Source: Bacteroidales bacterium
GTDB lineage: Bacteria; Bacteroidota; Bacteroidia; Bacteroidales; F082
Length of the DNA: 64,000 bases
Reading direction: 5' to 3'
Assembly (NCBI GenBank): GCA_017427985.1
Contig: JAFRRS010000011.1
Span: forward strand, 123,926 to 187,925
Shown here: positions 17,397 through 25,994 of the stretch, piece by piece
Layout of the letters: each line of letters starts with the position of its first letter
How positions within the stretch are numbered: the first letter of the stretch is position 1
The notes under the pieces: model-generated
Seen by the model: only the letters and a program-made list of their open reading frames with translations
Databases searched by the model: none
Told to the model about the DNA's origin: nothing
Position numbers and translations under genes: made by a program

Positions 17397-17486
17397 ATGC
17401 CAAACGGTAAAAAACACAAAAGACACAAAATGTCTACCCACAAGCGCAAAAAACGCCTCAGAAAGGATAGACATAAAAAGAAATAA
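17397..17486 (+). CDS. 29-residue highly basic protein, AURKAIP1/COX24 (bS22/mS38)-like
   Basis: A 29-codon frame reads MPNGKKHKRHKMSTHKRKK and ends LRKDRHKKK. More than half its residues are Lys, Arg or His. This matches the short Bacteroidota proteins annotated as AURKAIP1/COX24-domain proteins, related to mitochondrial mS38 and the actinobacterial ribosomal protein bS22, so a small-subunit ribosome component is likely. It lies between HU and RNase G and is followed by a terminator. The ATG is preceded by TTTTTGTAATT, and the dense basic composition with no stop argues against chance. Confidence 0.75.
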   Translation: MPNGKKHKRHKMSTHKRKKRLRKDRHKKK

Positions 17487-17510
17487 TCTAAAAGATTAGT
17501 TTCTTTATTT

Positions 17511-17554
17511 ACAATAACACAGCATTGGCAAAAACGATGTTGTGTTATTGTTTT
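17511..17554 (+). terminator. Intrinsic terminator after HU and the small basic protein
   Basis: ACAATAACACA-g-CAT (17511-17525) pairs with ATG-t-TGTGTTATTGT (17537-17551), 14 pairs with one mismatch, followed by TTTT. It separates this unit from the RNase G gene. Confidence 0.8.
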
Positions 17555-17582
17555 AAATTGAATTTCAAACCTTTGTAATATT

Positions 17583-19160
17583 ATGGACAACACAACCACA
17601 GTTCCGACAGTCAACAGAGAACTTGTCATCAGTTCTGATGTTTCAGAGGTTAATATTGTTTTGTTGGAAGACAAGCAGCTTGTTGAATTCCACAAAGAGC
17701 AAATCAACAGTAATTTCGCTGTAGGCGATGTGTATTACGGTCGCATACGCAAGATCCTGCCAGGCTTGAACGCCGCATTTGTCGACATCGGCAACCAAAA
17801 AGACGCATTTCTCCATTATCTGGACTTAGGTCCACAGATTAACTCTCTTATCGAGTATTCGAAGCTCGCTCATGAGGGCAAGACGGCGCAGGCGGTTTTG
17901 GAGAAGTTCCATCTGAGCAGTGACATCGACAAGACGGGGAAGATTTCAGATTTCCTGCAGGTTGGCGACCAGATACCGGTACAGATTGCGAAAGAGCCAA
18001 TAAACACTAAAGGTCCGCGCATCTCGGCAGAGATTTCGTTTGCAGGACGTTACATAGTGTTGGTGCCGTTCTCGAATCGTGTGTCAGTGTCGCAGAAGAT
18101 ACGCAGCGGCGAAGAGCGCGGTCGTCTTAAAAAACTCATTCAGAGCATCAGACCTAACAATTTCGGCGTCATCATCCGCACAGTGGCGGAAGGGAAAAAA
18201 GTAGAAGAACTTGACGCCGACATGAAGTATCTGCTTGGAAAATGGGAGCAGATCACCGAGTCGTTATACGGAAGCAAGGCTCCAGCGAAGCTTGTGAGCG
18301 AACTTGACCGTACGTCTGCCATGCTCAGAGACTTACTCAATGAGTCTTTTAACACGATAACTGTTGACAACCAGTCTCTTTTTGACGAAGTCAAAAGCTA
18401 CATCACCACCATCGCCCCTCAGAAGGCTGACATCGTGAAGCTCTACAAAGGCAAAGATCCCATTTTCGAGTATTACGGTGTGGCGCGCCAGATAAAAGGG
18501 TCGTTCGGCAGGATTGTCACAATCAGAAATGGTGTTTACCTCATCATTGAACACACCGAGGCCATGCACGTCATCGACGTGAACAGCGGCCATCGGTTGA
18601 ACAAGGAAGCATCTCAGGAAGAGAATGCATTGGCTGTCAATCTGGAATCGGCAGTGGAGATTGCGCGACAAGTGCGTCTGCGTGACTTGGGCGGCATCAT
18701 CATCGTAGACTTTATCGACATGCACGAAGCGAAGCATCGCAAGGAGCTGTTTGACAAGTTACAGGAAGAGATGGCGAAAGACCGTGCCAAGCACACCATC
18801 CTCCCAGCCACAAAATTCGGGCTCATCCAGATCACACGCCAGCGTGTGCGCCCGGCAACGGAAGTCACCGTACAAGAAAAATGTCCCGTTTGCGACGGCA
18901 CGGGCAAGATAAGACCATCGCTCATCTACATCGACGAGATAGAAAGCAGCCTCAAGTATCTGCTCCTCGACCAGAACGAGAAAGAAGTGACGCTTCAGGT
19001 ACATCCTTTCATCTACGCCTACTTAACTAAAGGTTTCTTCTCCATAATCAGGAAATGGAGATGGAAGTATCACAAGACGATACACATCCACGAAGTGAAG
19101 TCATTCCACATGCTTCAATACAATTTCCTTGACAAGAACGGGGATGATATCACGTTTTAA
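17583..19160 (+). CDS. rng: Ribonuclease E/G family protein
   Basis: RNase G/E is a 5'-end-sensing endoribonuclease for rRNA maturation and mRNA decay. The 525-residue protein has an S1 domain at about 45-140 (VGDVYYGRIRKILPGLNAAFVDIG), the RNase H-like core (IRTVAEGK and VIDVNSGHR), the catalytic Asp region (LRDLGGIIIVDFIDM) and the zinc-link CPVCDGTGKI near residue 436. The long C-terminal scaffold of RNase E is absent, so this is the G/CafA type. It follows HU as in other Bacteroidota. Promoter elements are not clear, although a terminator precedes it. Confidence 0.96.
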   Translation: MDNTTTVPTVNRELVISSDVSEVNIVLLEDKQLVEFHKEQINSNFAVGDVYYGRIRKILPGLNAAFVDIGNQKDAFLHYLDLGPQINSLIEYSKLAHEGKTAQAVLEKFHLSSDIDKTGKISDFLQVGDQIPVQIAKEPINTKGPRISAEISFAGRYIVLVPFSNRVSVSQKIRSGEERGRLKKLIQSIRPNNFGVIIRTVAEGKKVEELDADMKYLLGKWEQITESLYGSKAPAKLVSELDRTSAMLRDLLNESFNTITVDNQSLFDEVKSYITTIAPQKADIVKLYKGKDPIFEYYGVARQIKGSFGRIVTIRNGVYLIIEHTEAMHVIDVNSGHRLNKEASQEENALAVNLESAVEIARQVRLRDLGGIIIVDFIDMHEAKHRKELFDKLQEEMAKDRAKHTILPATKFGLIQITRQRVRPATEVTVQEKCPVCDGTGKIRPSLIYIDEIESSLKYLLLDQNEKEVTLQVHPFIYAYLTKGFFSIIRKWRWKYHKTIHIHEVKSFHMLQYNFLDKNGDDITF

Positions 19161-19163
19161 TAG

Positions 19164-19229
19164 TTAGGAGTTAGAAGTTAGGAGTTAGAAGTTGAAAAAA
19201 ACTTCTAACTTCTCACTACTAACTTCTAA
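19164..19229. repeat. Long inverted repeat of an AGTTAG-type unit, possible terminator of rng
   Basis: A 30-base left arm made of repeated AGTTAGRAGTTAG units (19164-19193) faces a complementary right arm (19200-19229) with about four mismatches and a GAAAAA loop. It begins 4 bases after the rng stop and is followed by T6, so it can act as a terminator, then the trpS promoter. Confidence 0.7.
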
Positions 19230-19236
19230 TTTTTTG

Positions 19237-19244
19237 TATATTTG
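19237..19244 (+). promoter_or_regulatory. -7 box for trpS
   Basis: TATATTTG fits TAnnTTTG, 20 bases before ATG 19264, just after the inverted repeat. It places the transcript start near 19250 and rules out upstream in-frame starts. Confidence 0.6.
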
Positions 19245-19263
19245 CAAGTTTAAATATACTTCT

Positions 19264-20262
19264 ATGAAAGAAATCGTACTTAGCGGCATCAGACCGACAG
19301 GAAACTTGCATCTTGGCAACTATTTCGGTGCGGTGAAGAATTTCATCCGCCTTCAGGATAATTACAATTGTTATTTCTTTATAGCTGATTATCATTCACT
19401 TACAACGCATCCGCATCCGGACGACCTTCACGGAAGAGTGCGTCAGATTCTCGTTGAGTATCTCGCGGCGGGAGTCGATCCTGAGAAGGCGACTTTGTAT
19501 GTGCAGAGCGACGTTCCGGAAGTGGTGGAGCTGTATCTGTTCCTCAACATGAACGCCTACATCGGAGAGCTGGAGCGCGTGACGACGTTCAAGGAGAAGG
19601 TGCGCAAGCAGCCTGACAACGTCAACGCAGGACTTCTCACCTACCCCACTCTGATGGCAGCCGACATTTTGATTCACAAGTCACAATATGTGCCGGTGGG
19701 CAAAGACCAGGAGCAGAATCTTGAGAAAGCCCGCGACTTCGCAGGACGATTCAACAACATCTACGGCGTGGAGTACTTCCCTATTCCGCAGGCGTTTAAC
19801 TTTGGCAATCAATTGGTTAAGGTGCCAGGACTCGACGGCAACGGCAAGATGGGCAAGAGCGAGGGCGAAGGCAACGCCATCTTCTTGGCAGAAGACGACG
19901 CCTCAATCAGAAAGAAAGTGATGCGCGCAAAGACAGACAGCGGTCCGACCGAGATAAACCAGGAGAAACCGGAGCCGATAGCGAACCTGTTCCAGCTGAT
20001 GAACATCGTGTCGAAACCGGAGACCGTGCAGTTCTTCGACGACGCATACAACAACATGACCATCCGCTATGGCGACATGAAGAAGCAGTTGGCGGAAGAC
20101 ATGATACAGTTCGTCACCCCAATTCGTGAACGCATCCGCGAAATCGACGCCAACGACGAGTATATTAATAAGGTAGCGAGAATGGGAGCGGAAAAAGCGA
20201 GAGAGAGCGCAAGGAAGACGATAAAAGAAGTTAGAGAAATCATTGGGTTTAAGCCTTTTTAA
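19264..20262 (+). CDS. trpS: Tryptophanyl-tRNA synthetase
   Basis: This class I synthetase charges tRNA-Trp. The 332-residue protein starts MKEIVLSGIRPTG and has the HIGH-equivalent GNLHLGNYFG at about 12-21, the ADYHSLTT segment, and the KMSKS-equivalent GKMGKSEG at about 196-203. Length is standard. ATG 19264 is preferred because upstream in-frame codons lie inside the inverted repeat and promoter. A 28-bp palindrome begins 3 bases after its stop codon. Confidence 0.97.
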   Translation: MKEIVLSGIRPTGNLHLGNYFGAVKNFIRLQDNYNCYFFIADYHSLTTHPHPDDLHGRVRQILVEYLAAGVDPEKATLYVQSDVPEVVELYLFLNMNAYIGELERVTTFKEKVRKQPDNVNAGLLTYPTLMAADILIHKSQYVPVGKDQEQNLEKARDFAGRFNNIYGVEYFPIPQAFNFGNQLVKVPGLDGNGKMGKSEGEGNAIFLAEDDASIRKKVMRAKTDSGPTEINQEKPEPIANLFQLMNIVSKPETVQFFDDAYNNMTIRYGDMKKQLAEDMIQFVTPIRERIREIDANDEYINKVARMGAEKARESARKTIKEVREIIGFKPF

Positions 20263-20264
20263 AT

Positions 20265-20292
20265 GTAGAAACGTACGGCCGTACGTCTTTAC
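20265..20292. repeat. 28-bp palindrome, family 1, degenerate copy
   Basis: GTAGAAACG and CGTCTTTAC flank TACGGCCGTA. Two outer pairs are mismatched. It starts 3 bases after the trpS stop and 16 bases before the HflX start. Confidence 0.75.
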
Positions 20293-20307
20293 AAATCGCA
20301 TATTTGC

Positions 20308-21489
20308 ATGATTGAGCACGAAAAAAAGCAAGAACGGGCGGTTTTGGTGGCAGTGAGCACCTATGAGCAGAACCGTGAGCGCACCGAAGAATACCTTGAC
20401 GAGTTGGAGTTTCTTTTGGAGACAGCGGGCGGCATTGCCGTGGGACGTTTTGTCCAGCCGTTGGAGCGCCCTAACAGCGTTACATATTTAGGTTCGGGCA
20501 AGCTCGAAGAATTGAAACAATATATCAAGGCGGAAGAGATTGACATGGCGATTTTCGACGATGAGTTGAGCGCCACACAGATTCGCAACCTCGAAAAAGA
20601 GCTCGAATGCCGCATCCTTGACAGGACGAATCTCATCCTCGACATTTTCGCAAAGAACGCAAAGACAGCATACGCCAAGACACAGGTGGAACTTGCCCAA
20701 TATCAATACATGCTGCCACGTTTGACAAGAATGTGGACACACTTGGAGCGTCAACGAGGCGGTATCGGAATGAGAGGTCCCGGTGAGACGCAGATTGAGA
20801 CAGACCGTAAGATTATCAGAAACAAAATAGCTTCTCTGAAAGAGAAACTTGAAGAGATCGACATGCAGAAATCGGTGCAGCGCAAGAACCGCCAGCAGAT
20901 GGTGCGCGTGGCTCTGGTGGGATATACCAACGTCGGTAAGTCGACGATAATGAACATGTTAAGCAAGAGCGACGTGTTTGCCGAGAACAAGCTTTTCGCC
21001 ACTTTGGACACCACCGTGAGAAAGGTCGTAATCGAGAATTTGCCGTTCTTGTTGTCGGACACCGTCGGTTTCATCAGGAAGCTGCCTACACAGCTTGTAG
21101 AATCGTTCAAGTCGACACTCGACGAGGTGAGAGAATCCGATATTTTGCTGCATGTTGTCGACATCTCGCATCCAGACTTTGAGTCGCAGATTGAGACCGT
21201 GAACCAGACCCTGACCGACATCGGAGCAGGCGACAAAAAAGTCATCATGGTGTTTAATAAGATAGACGCTTACAGCTACGAAGAAAAAGAAGCCGATGAC
21301 CTGACACCGATTACAAAGAAAAACTATACCTTGGAGGACTGGAAAAAGACCTGGATGGCAAAAGACAAGCCCTGCATCTTTATCTCAGCAGCGGAAAAGA
21401 CTCATTATCAAGAGTTTAGAGACCTGCTTTACAAAGAGATACGTGACATGCACGCCATCAGATATCCATATGACAACTTCCTTTATTAA
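20308..21489 (+). CDS. hflX: Ribosome-associated GTPase HflX
   Basis: HflX splits stalled ribosomes under stress. The 393-residue protein has the N-terminal HflX domain (VGRFVQPLERPNSVTYLGSGK), the linker helix RGGIGMRGPGETQIETDRK and the G domain: G1 GYTNVGKST at about 211-219, G3 DTVGF at about 250, G4 NKID at about 315. ATG 20308 gives the standard N-terminus. A near-consensus -7 box (CATATTTG, 20299-20306) almost touches the ATG, so either transcription is leaderless or the gene is read from the trpS transcript. Confidence 0.96.
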   Translation: MIEHEKKQERAVLVAVSTYEQNRERTEEYLDELEFLLETAGGIAVGRFVQPLERPNSVTYLGSGKLEELKQYIKAEEIDMAIFDDELSATQIRNLEKELECRILDRTNLILDIFAKNAKTAYAKTQVELAQYQYMLPRLTRMWTHLERQRGGIGMRGPGETQIETDRKIIRNKIASLKEKLEEIDMQKSVQRKNRQQMVRVALVGYTNVGKSTIMNMLSKSDVFAENKLFATLDTTVRKVVIENLPFLLSDTVGFIRKLPTQLVESFKSTLDEVRESDILLHVVDISHPDFESQIETVNQTLTDIGAGDKKVIMVFNKIDAYSYEEKEADDLTPITKKNYTLEDWKKTWMAKDKPCIFISAAEKTHYQEFRDLLYKEIRDMHAIRYPYDNFLY

Positions 21490-21500
21490 GACGTAACACG

Positions 21501-22262
21501 ATGATTATCAACACACACAGCCATATTTACGATGAAGCCTTCGACAACGACCGCGAAGAGGTGTTTCATCGTGCGCTTGAGGCAGGTGTGGAGATGCTTT
21601 TGCTGCCGAATTGCGATGAAAAAACCATCAAGCCGATGATGGAGTTTTACGAAAAACATAGTGATAATGCGAGGGTTATGATGGGGTTGCATCCGGAGGA
21701 AGTACGAAATGACTATAAAGAATCATTAAAAATTATTGAAAAAAATATTAATGATGATATTATAGGAATTGGGGAAATTGGATTGGATTTTTATTGGGAC
21801 GACACATTTAAGAAGGAGCAGATAGAGGTTTTGGGGGAGCAGTTGCATTGGGCGAAGGAGTTGGGACTGCCTGTTTCCATTCACACCAGGAATGCGTTTC
21901 ATGAGATATTCAAGGTGCTTGACCATGAGCAGGACGGGCGGCTTTCGGGCGTAATGCATTGTTTCAACGGCACTTATGACGAGGCAAAGACAGCTATCTC
22001 ATACGGCATGCATCTCGGTTTGGGCGGTGTCATAACATATAAAAACTGCGGTGTGAAGGAGTTTTTGGCTGACATCCCAGTGGAAAGGATTGTTTTGGAG
22101 ACCGACGACCCTTATCTGCCGCCGATTCCATATCGCGGTCAGCGCAACGAGCCAGCGTACATCGTGAAAACAGCAGAAAAAGTAGCGGAAATTTATAATG
22201 TGACGACAGAAGAAATTTGTAGAATAACAAGTGAAAATGCGATAAAATTATTCAAAATATGA
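21501..22262 (+). CDS. tatD: TatD-family metal-dependent deoxyribonuclease
   Basis: The 253-residue amidohydrolase-fold protein begins MIINTHSHIYDEAFD (the metal-binding HxH). It has GEIGLDFYWD at about 90-99 with the metal-bridging Glu, SIHTRNA at about 128-134, MHCFNGT at about 150-156 and LETDDPYLPP near residue 199 carrying the final metal Asp. TatD enzymes are 3'-5' DNA exonucleases in repair and DNA turnover. It starts 11 bases after hflX and overlaps the asparaginase gene by 4 bases (ATGA), so the three form an operon. Confidence 0.95.
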   Translation: MIINTHSHIYDEAFDNDREEVFHRALEAGVEMLLLPNCDEKTIKPMMEFYEKHSDNARVMMGLHPEEVRNDYKESLKIIEKNINDDIIGIGEIGLDFYWDDTFKKEQIEVLGEQLHWAKELGLPVSIHTRNAFHEIFKVLDHEQDGRLSGVMHCFNGTYDEAKTAISYGMHLGLGGVITYKNCGVKEFLADIPVERIVLETDDPYLPPIPYRGQRNEPAYIVKTAEKVAEIYNVTTEEICRITSENAIKLFKI

Positions 22263-23284
22263 AGAAACCTTCAATTTTAGTGCTTTACACTGGGGGCACG
22301 ATAGGAATGATGAAAGACCCGAAGACTGGCAGTCTGGTGCCTTTCGATTTCGGTAACATCTACGAGCATCTGCCGGTGCTTCGCAACCTCGACTACGACA
22401 TTGATTTCTATTCATTCAAGAATCTCATCGACTCGTCGAACATGACGCCAGAGTTCTGGATTGAGCTTGCCGAAAAGATTGAGGAATGTTACAATGATTA
22501 TGAGGGTTTTGTGGTTCTTCACGGCTCCGACACCATGGCATACAGCGCCTCGGCACTGAGTTTCATGCTCGAAAACCTTGCCAAGCCTGTGGTTTTCACC
22601 GGTTCACAGCTTCCGATGGGCATGGTGAGAAGCGACGGACGCGAGAACTTCATCACCTCCATCGAGATAGCAGCATCGAAGACAAATGGAGTCCCCTCAG
22701 CGCCAGAAGTGTGTATTTTCTTTGAGAATCAACTGCTTAGAGGAAACCGAGCGACAAAATTCAATGCAGAGAACTTCAACGCCTTTTCATCGGGCAACTA
22801 CCCCACTCTCGCCGATGTCGGAATCAAGATAAAATACAACAGGGAATATATTGCAAAGCCAAGTGGCGAAAAACTGATTGTCCATAAGAAATTCAACCCC
22901 AATGTCGGGATTTTGAAGCTTTTCCCAGGCATCACACATGATTTTGTGAAACATTCATTGGAAACGCGAGGGTTAAAAGGCATCATCATGGAGACGTTCG
23001 GTTCAGGAAACGCACCGACGACGGAGTGGTTCATTGAAGATTTGAGCAAAGCCATCAAGAAAGGACTCATCATTTACAATGTGACTCAGTGCAAGTCGGG
23101 CTCGGTGGAGATGGGAAGATATGAAACGAGCTTGAACCTCGACAAGATTGGGGTTATCAGCGGTTATGACATCACGACGGAGTCGGCATTGGCAAAGATG
23201 ATGTATTTGCTTGGTGAAGGCTACAGTCACGAAGACGTGAAAAAGTACCTGCAGACGCCGTTAAGGGGAGAAATGACCATATAA
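22259..23284 (+). CDS. ansA: Type I (cytoplasmic) L-asparaginase
   Basis: The 341-residue protein converts Asn to Asp and ammonia. The N-terminal LYTGGTIGMM carries the first catalytic Thr and HGSDTMAYSASALSF at about 88-102 carries the second Thr-Asp. SQLPMG and NTVR-like segments also fit. There is no signal peptide, which indicates the cytoplasmic AnsA type. It overlaps tatD by 4 bases, so translation is probably coupled. It ends about 135 bases before a tRNA gene. Confidence 0.94.
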   Translation: MKKPSILVLYTGGTIGMMKDPKTGSLVPFDFGNIYEHLPVLRNLDYDIDFYSFKNLIDSSNMTPEFWIELAEKIEECYNDYEGFVVLHGSDTMAYSASALSFMLENLAKPVVFTGSQLPMGMVRSDGRENFITSIEIAASKTNGVPSAPEVCIFFENQLLRGNRATKFNAENFNAFSSGNYPTLADVGIKIKYNREYIAKPSGEKLIVHKKFNPNVGILKLFPGITHDFVKHSLETRGLKGIIMETFGSGNAPTTEWFIEDLSKAIKKGLIIYNVTQCKSGSVEMGRYETSLNLDKIGVISGYDITTESALAKMMYLLGEGYSHEDVKKYLQTPLRGEMTI

Positions 23285-23382
23285 AACATTGATAATAAAC
23301 ATCTTAAACAGGCATCAAATAATTTTGTCAAAAAAATGAAATAATGTTATAAATTTCTTGTTAATCAAAAAGAAAAATTTCG

Positions 23383-23390
23383 TAATTTTG
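23383..23390 (+). promoter_or_regulatory. -7 box for tRNA-Ser
   Basis: TAATTTTG, 30 bases before the mature tRNA start, with a TTG at 23358-23360 (22 bases apart). A second TAATTTTG at 23320-23327 could be an additional upstream promoter. Confidence 0.5.
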
Positions 23391-23420
23391 ACACGAATTT
23401 TTTGGAGGGAAAAATCCTTT

Positions 23421-23508
23421 GGAGAGATGTCCGAGTGGTTTAAGGAGCACGCCTGGAAAGTGTGTGTACTTCAAAAGGGTACCGCGGGTTCGAATCCCGC
23501 TCTCTCCG
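23421..23508 (+). tRNA. tRNA-Ser (anticodon GGA)
   Basis: The 88-base sequence folds as a class II tRNA. The acceptor stem is GGAGAGA/TCTCTCC with discriminator G. The anticodon stem CACGC/GTGTG has loop CTGGAAA, giving anticodon GGA at 23455-23457 (reads UCC and UCU). A long variable arm with GTAC/GTAC pairing and T-arm GCGGG-TTCGAAT-CCCGC complete it. The CCA end is not encoded. Confidence 0.96.
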
Positions 23509-23532
23509 CGGGAATTGACGGTAATAAACGAG

Positions 23533-23553
23533 ATTCCTCACTGCGTTCGGAAT
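23533..23553. repeat. Short shared repeat after tRNA-Ser
   Basis: ATTCC and GGAAT flank CTCACTGCGTTC. The last 18 bases match 5937-5954, just before hairpin element A, at 17 of 18 positions, so this is a dispersed repeat fragment. Confidence 0.5.
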
Positions 23554-23619
23554 GACAAAAAAATAAATAGAAACAAATTAAATTAACAAATTAAAAAGTA
23601 GTAATTCAAAATTCAAATC

Positions 23620-24420
23620 ATGAAAAAATTAATTGCTTTACTGACAGTTGCGGGATTTCTGACATTCGGAATCAGCAACGCACTTCTTGCACAAGAAGAA
23701 ACTCAACAAGAACAGCCGGCACAGACAGAGCAGGTTGTTGAAACTGTAGCACAGACCAACCCATTGGCAGCACCTAAGACAGATGCAACATTCCATGAGG
23801 TTTTGAAGAAACAGTTCATCGATGGTGGCTGGGAATTCATGAGCATCATCTTGTTAATCTTGGTCCTCGGTCTTGCAGTGTCAATTGAGAGAATCATTTA
23901 TTTAACATTAAGCACAACAAACACCAAGAAGCTTCTTGCCCAGTTAGAGGAAACTTTGAACAAGGGTGGCATTGAGAAGGCTAAAGATCTGTGCCGTGAC
24001 ACACGCGGTCCTATCGCCAGCATCTTCTACCAGGGTTTGATGCGTTACAACGAAGGTCTTGAAGAAGTTGAGAAATCAATTGTTTCATACGGTTCAGTTA
24101 TGACAGGTAACCTTGAGAGCGGTGCAAGCTGGATTTCATTGTTCATCGCATTGGGACCTATGTTGGGATTTATGGGTACTGTTATCGGTATGATCGCTGC
24201 ATTCGACGCTATCGCGGCAGCAGGTGACATCAGCCCAACAGTTGTTGCAGGCGGTATGAAGGTCGCTTTGTTGACAACAGTGTTCGGTCTTATCGTTGCT
24301 GTTATCCTCCAGATCTGCTACAACTTCATCCTCAACAAGATTGAAGGCATTGTGAACGATATGGAAGACTCATCAATCACATTCATGGACATGCTCCACA
24401 ACTATTCAAAGAACAACTAA
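23620..24420 (+). CDS. exbB: ExbB/TolQ/MotA-type proton channel protein
   Basis: ExbB forms the pentameric inner-membrane channel that uses the proton gradient to energise TonB or related motors. The 266-residue protein has an N-terminal hydrophobic segment, a Gln/Glu-rich stretch, then three membrane helices. The core motif GASWISLFIALGPMLGFMGTVIGMI is at about 167-191 and the last helix is GMKVALLTTVFGLIVAVI. It heads a four-gene operon with two ExbD proteins. Codon use is of the high-expression type. Confidence 0.93.
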   Translation: MKKLIALLTVAGFLTFGISNALLAQEETQQEQPAQTEQVVETVAQTNPLAAPKTDATFHEVLKKQFIDGGWEFMSIILLILVLGLAVSIERIIYLTLSTTNTKKLLAQLEETLNKGGIEKAKDLCRDTRGPIASIFYQGLMRYNEGLEEVEKSIVSYGSVMTGNLESGASWISLFIALGPMLGFMGTVIGMIAAFDAIAAAGDISPTVVAGGMKVALLTTVFGLIVAVILQICYNFILNKIEGIVNDMEDSSITFMDMLHNYSKNN

Positions 24421-24438
24421 TCTAACAAAAGAAAAATC

Positions 24439-24864
24439 ATGGTCGATAAATTATCAAAATATTGCAAATATGTGCTTATAGCCTTGATGGTTCTCAACGT
24501 TGTATTCGGCATTATCACTATTGCAGGTGGTGAAGCCAGCGTCGGAACATTCATGGGCTTTGCATATTGCATGCTTGGATTGACTGTGGTTGCGATTTTG
24601 TTTGCACCTATCTATGGTATTGTAATCAATCCAAAAAGCGTAAAGACAATTGGTATCGTTGTTGCTATCGTTGCAGTCATCGCCCTCATTGCGTTGCTGT
24701 TATCAAAAGGCGCAACACTTCCTGTTGAGTATCTTGAATCAATGGAAGTTACAAAAGGCACAGAGTCTTTCGTTGACTTCTTCATGGTATTCACTTACAT
24801 TGTCGTTGGTGGCACAATCGCAGCTGTAATCTATTCAGCAGTATCGAAACTCATTAATAAATAA
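24439..24864 (+). CDS. Small four-helix membrane protein of the ExbB-ExbD operon
   Basis: The 141-residue protein is almost entirely membrane helices (LIALMVLNVVFGIITIAGG, YCMLGLTVVAILFAPIYG, IGIVVAIVAVIALIALLLS and FMVFTYIVVGGTIAAVIYS). No catalytic motif is visible. It lies 18 bases after exbB and 17 bases before exbD, a position where Bacteroidota commonly carry a small uncharacterised membrane protein. An accessory or assembly role in the motor is inferred from position only. Confidence 0.75.
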   Translation: MVDKLSKYCKYVLIALMVLNVVFGIITIAGGEASVGTFMGFAYCMLGLTVVAILFAPIYGIVINPKSVKTIGIVVAIVAVIALIALLLSKGATLPVEYLESMEVTKGTESFVDFFMVFTYIVVGGTIAAVIYSAVSKLINK

Positions 24865-24881
24865 TAAGGAAGGAAATTATC

Positions 24882-25457
24882 ATGGCCCGTAAGAAAAAGA
24901 AAGTACCGGAAATCAACGCCAGTTCAATGGCTGATATCTCTTTCTTGCTGTTGATATTCTTCCTCGTTACCACTACGATGGACACTGACAGCGGTATCAC
25001 CCGTCGTCTTCCTCCACCAGTAGAAAACCCAGACATGGATGTCAAAGTGAAAGAAAGAAACATTTTGAACGTCATGATCAATAAGTACGACAAACTGATG
25101 GTTAACGGTAAGCCATGCGACATTTCAGAATTGAAGGATAAGACCAAGGAATTCATCACTCCTAAACCGAATGATGAGAAGGCACCTGAGATTGAGATGA
25201 AGGAAATAGAACTTATCGGCGAATTCATGACCAACAAGGGAGTTGTATCACTTAAGAATGACCGTGGTACTTCATACATGATGTACATCGCAGTTCAAAA
25301 TGAATTGGCAAAGGCTTTCAACGAACTTAAAGAAGAGGTCTCAAGACGCTATTTCAAGACCAGTTACAGCGACCTCACCGACAAAGACAAGATCGACGCG
25401 GTGAACAAAGCGGTGCCGGTGCGTGTTAGCGAGGCTGAACCTGAAGAAATCAAATAA
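24882..25457 (+). CDS. exbD: ExbD/TolR-type protein, first copy
   Basis: The 191-residue protein starts with a basic patch (MARKKKKVPEINASSMADISFLLLIFFLVTT). Its single membrane helix carries the proton-accepting Asp of MADISFLLL at about residue 18. The rest is a periplasmic domain, longer than typical ExbD, with an insertion around residues 90-130. It forms the stator with ExbB. It is followed after 14 bases by a second exbD. Confidence 0.92.
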   Translation: MARKKKKVPEINASSMADISFLLLIFFLVTTTMDTDSGITRRLPPPVENPDMDVKVKERNILNVMINKYDKLMVNGKPCDISELKDKTKEFITPKPNDEKAPEIEMKEIELIGEFMTNKGVVSLKNDRGTSYMMYIAVQNELAKAFNELKEEVSRRYFKTSYSDLTDKDKIDAVNKAVPVRVSEAEPEEIK

Positions 25458-25471
25458 TAGGAGAGAAAATT

Positions 25472-25930
25472 ATGGCAAAATTCAGAAAAGGTGGATCAAA
25501 AGAGGTTCCGGCAATTTCAACCGGTTCAATGCCTGACATTATCTTCATGTTGATTTTCTTCTTCATGGTTACAACCTCTATGCGTGAGACCACATTGAAA
25601 GTCAAGATGAAATTACCAGCAGCGACGGAAGTCCAGAAACTCGAGAAAAAATCTCTCGTGAGTTACATCTACATCGGACCTCCGACGAACACAAAACTCT
25701 ATGGTACAGAGGCACGTATCCAGCTTAACGACCAGTATGCACGTATCGAAGACGTTATCCCGTTCATTGAGCAGGAACGTTTGGACCGCGCCGAGGCCGA
25801 CCGTCCACTCCTCACCACATCACTCAAGATTCATGAGGAAGTGAGAATGGGTCTGGTCACCGACGTGAAGCAGGAACTCAGAAAATGCGGTGCATTCCGT
25901 ATTAACTACTCAGTACGTAAAGGAGAATAA
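25472..25930 (+). CDS. exbD: ExbD/TolR-type protein, second copy
   Basis: The 152-residue paralogue has the same plan: basic start (MAKFRKGGSKEVPAISTGSMPDIIFMLIFFFMVTT), the membrane helix with Asp of MPDIIFML, and a short periplasmic domain ending NYSVRKGE. The sequence differs enough from the first copy for a heteromeric stator. No tonB is adjacent. The operon ends at a 30-base palindrome that probably stops transcription. Confidence 0.92.
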   Translation: MAKFRKGGSKEVPAISTGSMPDIIFMLIFFFMVTTSMRETTLKVKMKLPAATEVQKLEKKSLVSYIYIGPPTNTKLYGTEARIQLNDQYARIEDVIPFIEQERLDRAEADRPLLTTSLKIHEEVRMGLVTDVKQELRKCGAFRINYSVRKGE

Positions 25931-25960
25931 ACGGTTAAACGTTATCCTAAAACGATTTGT

Positions 25961-25990
25961 TGTAGGGGCGAATGATTATTCGCCCCTACA
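25961..25990. repeat. 28-bp palindrome, family 1, copy 3 (30 bp with extra pairs)
   Basis: Arms TGTAGGGGCGAAT and ATTCGCCCCTACA flank a GATT loop: 13 perfect pairs. It lies between two convergent genes (exbD and priA) and could stop transcription from both sides. Its 28-base core differs from 63744-63771 at one position. Confidence 0.85.
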
Positions 25991-25994
25991 TGTT

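Noticed and set aside
23358..23555. Frame of 65 codons across the tRNA-Ser gene
   Set aside because: It reads straight through the tRNA, which is certain from its fold; no independent coding evidence.
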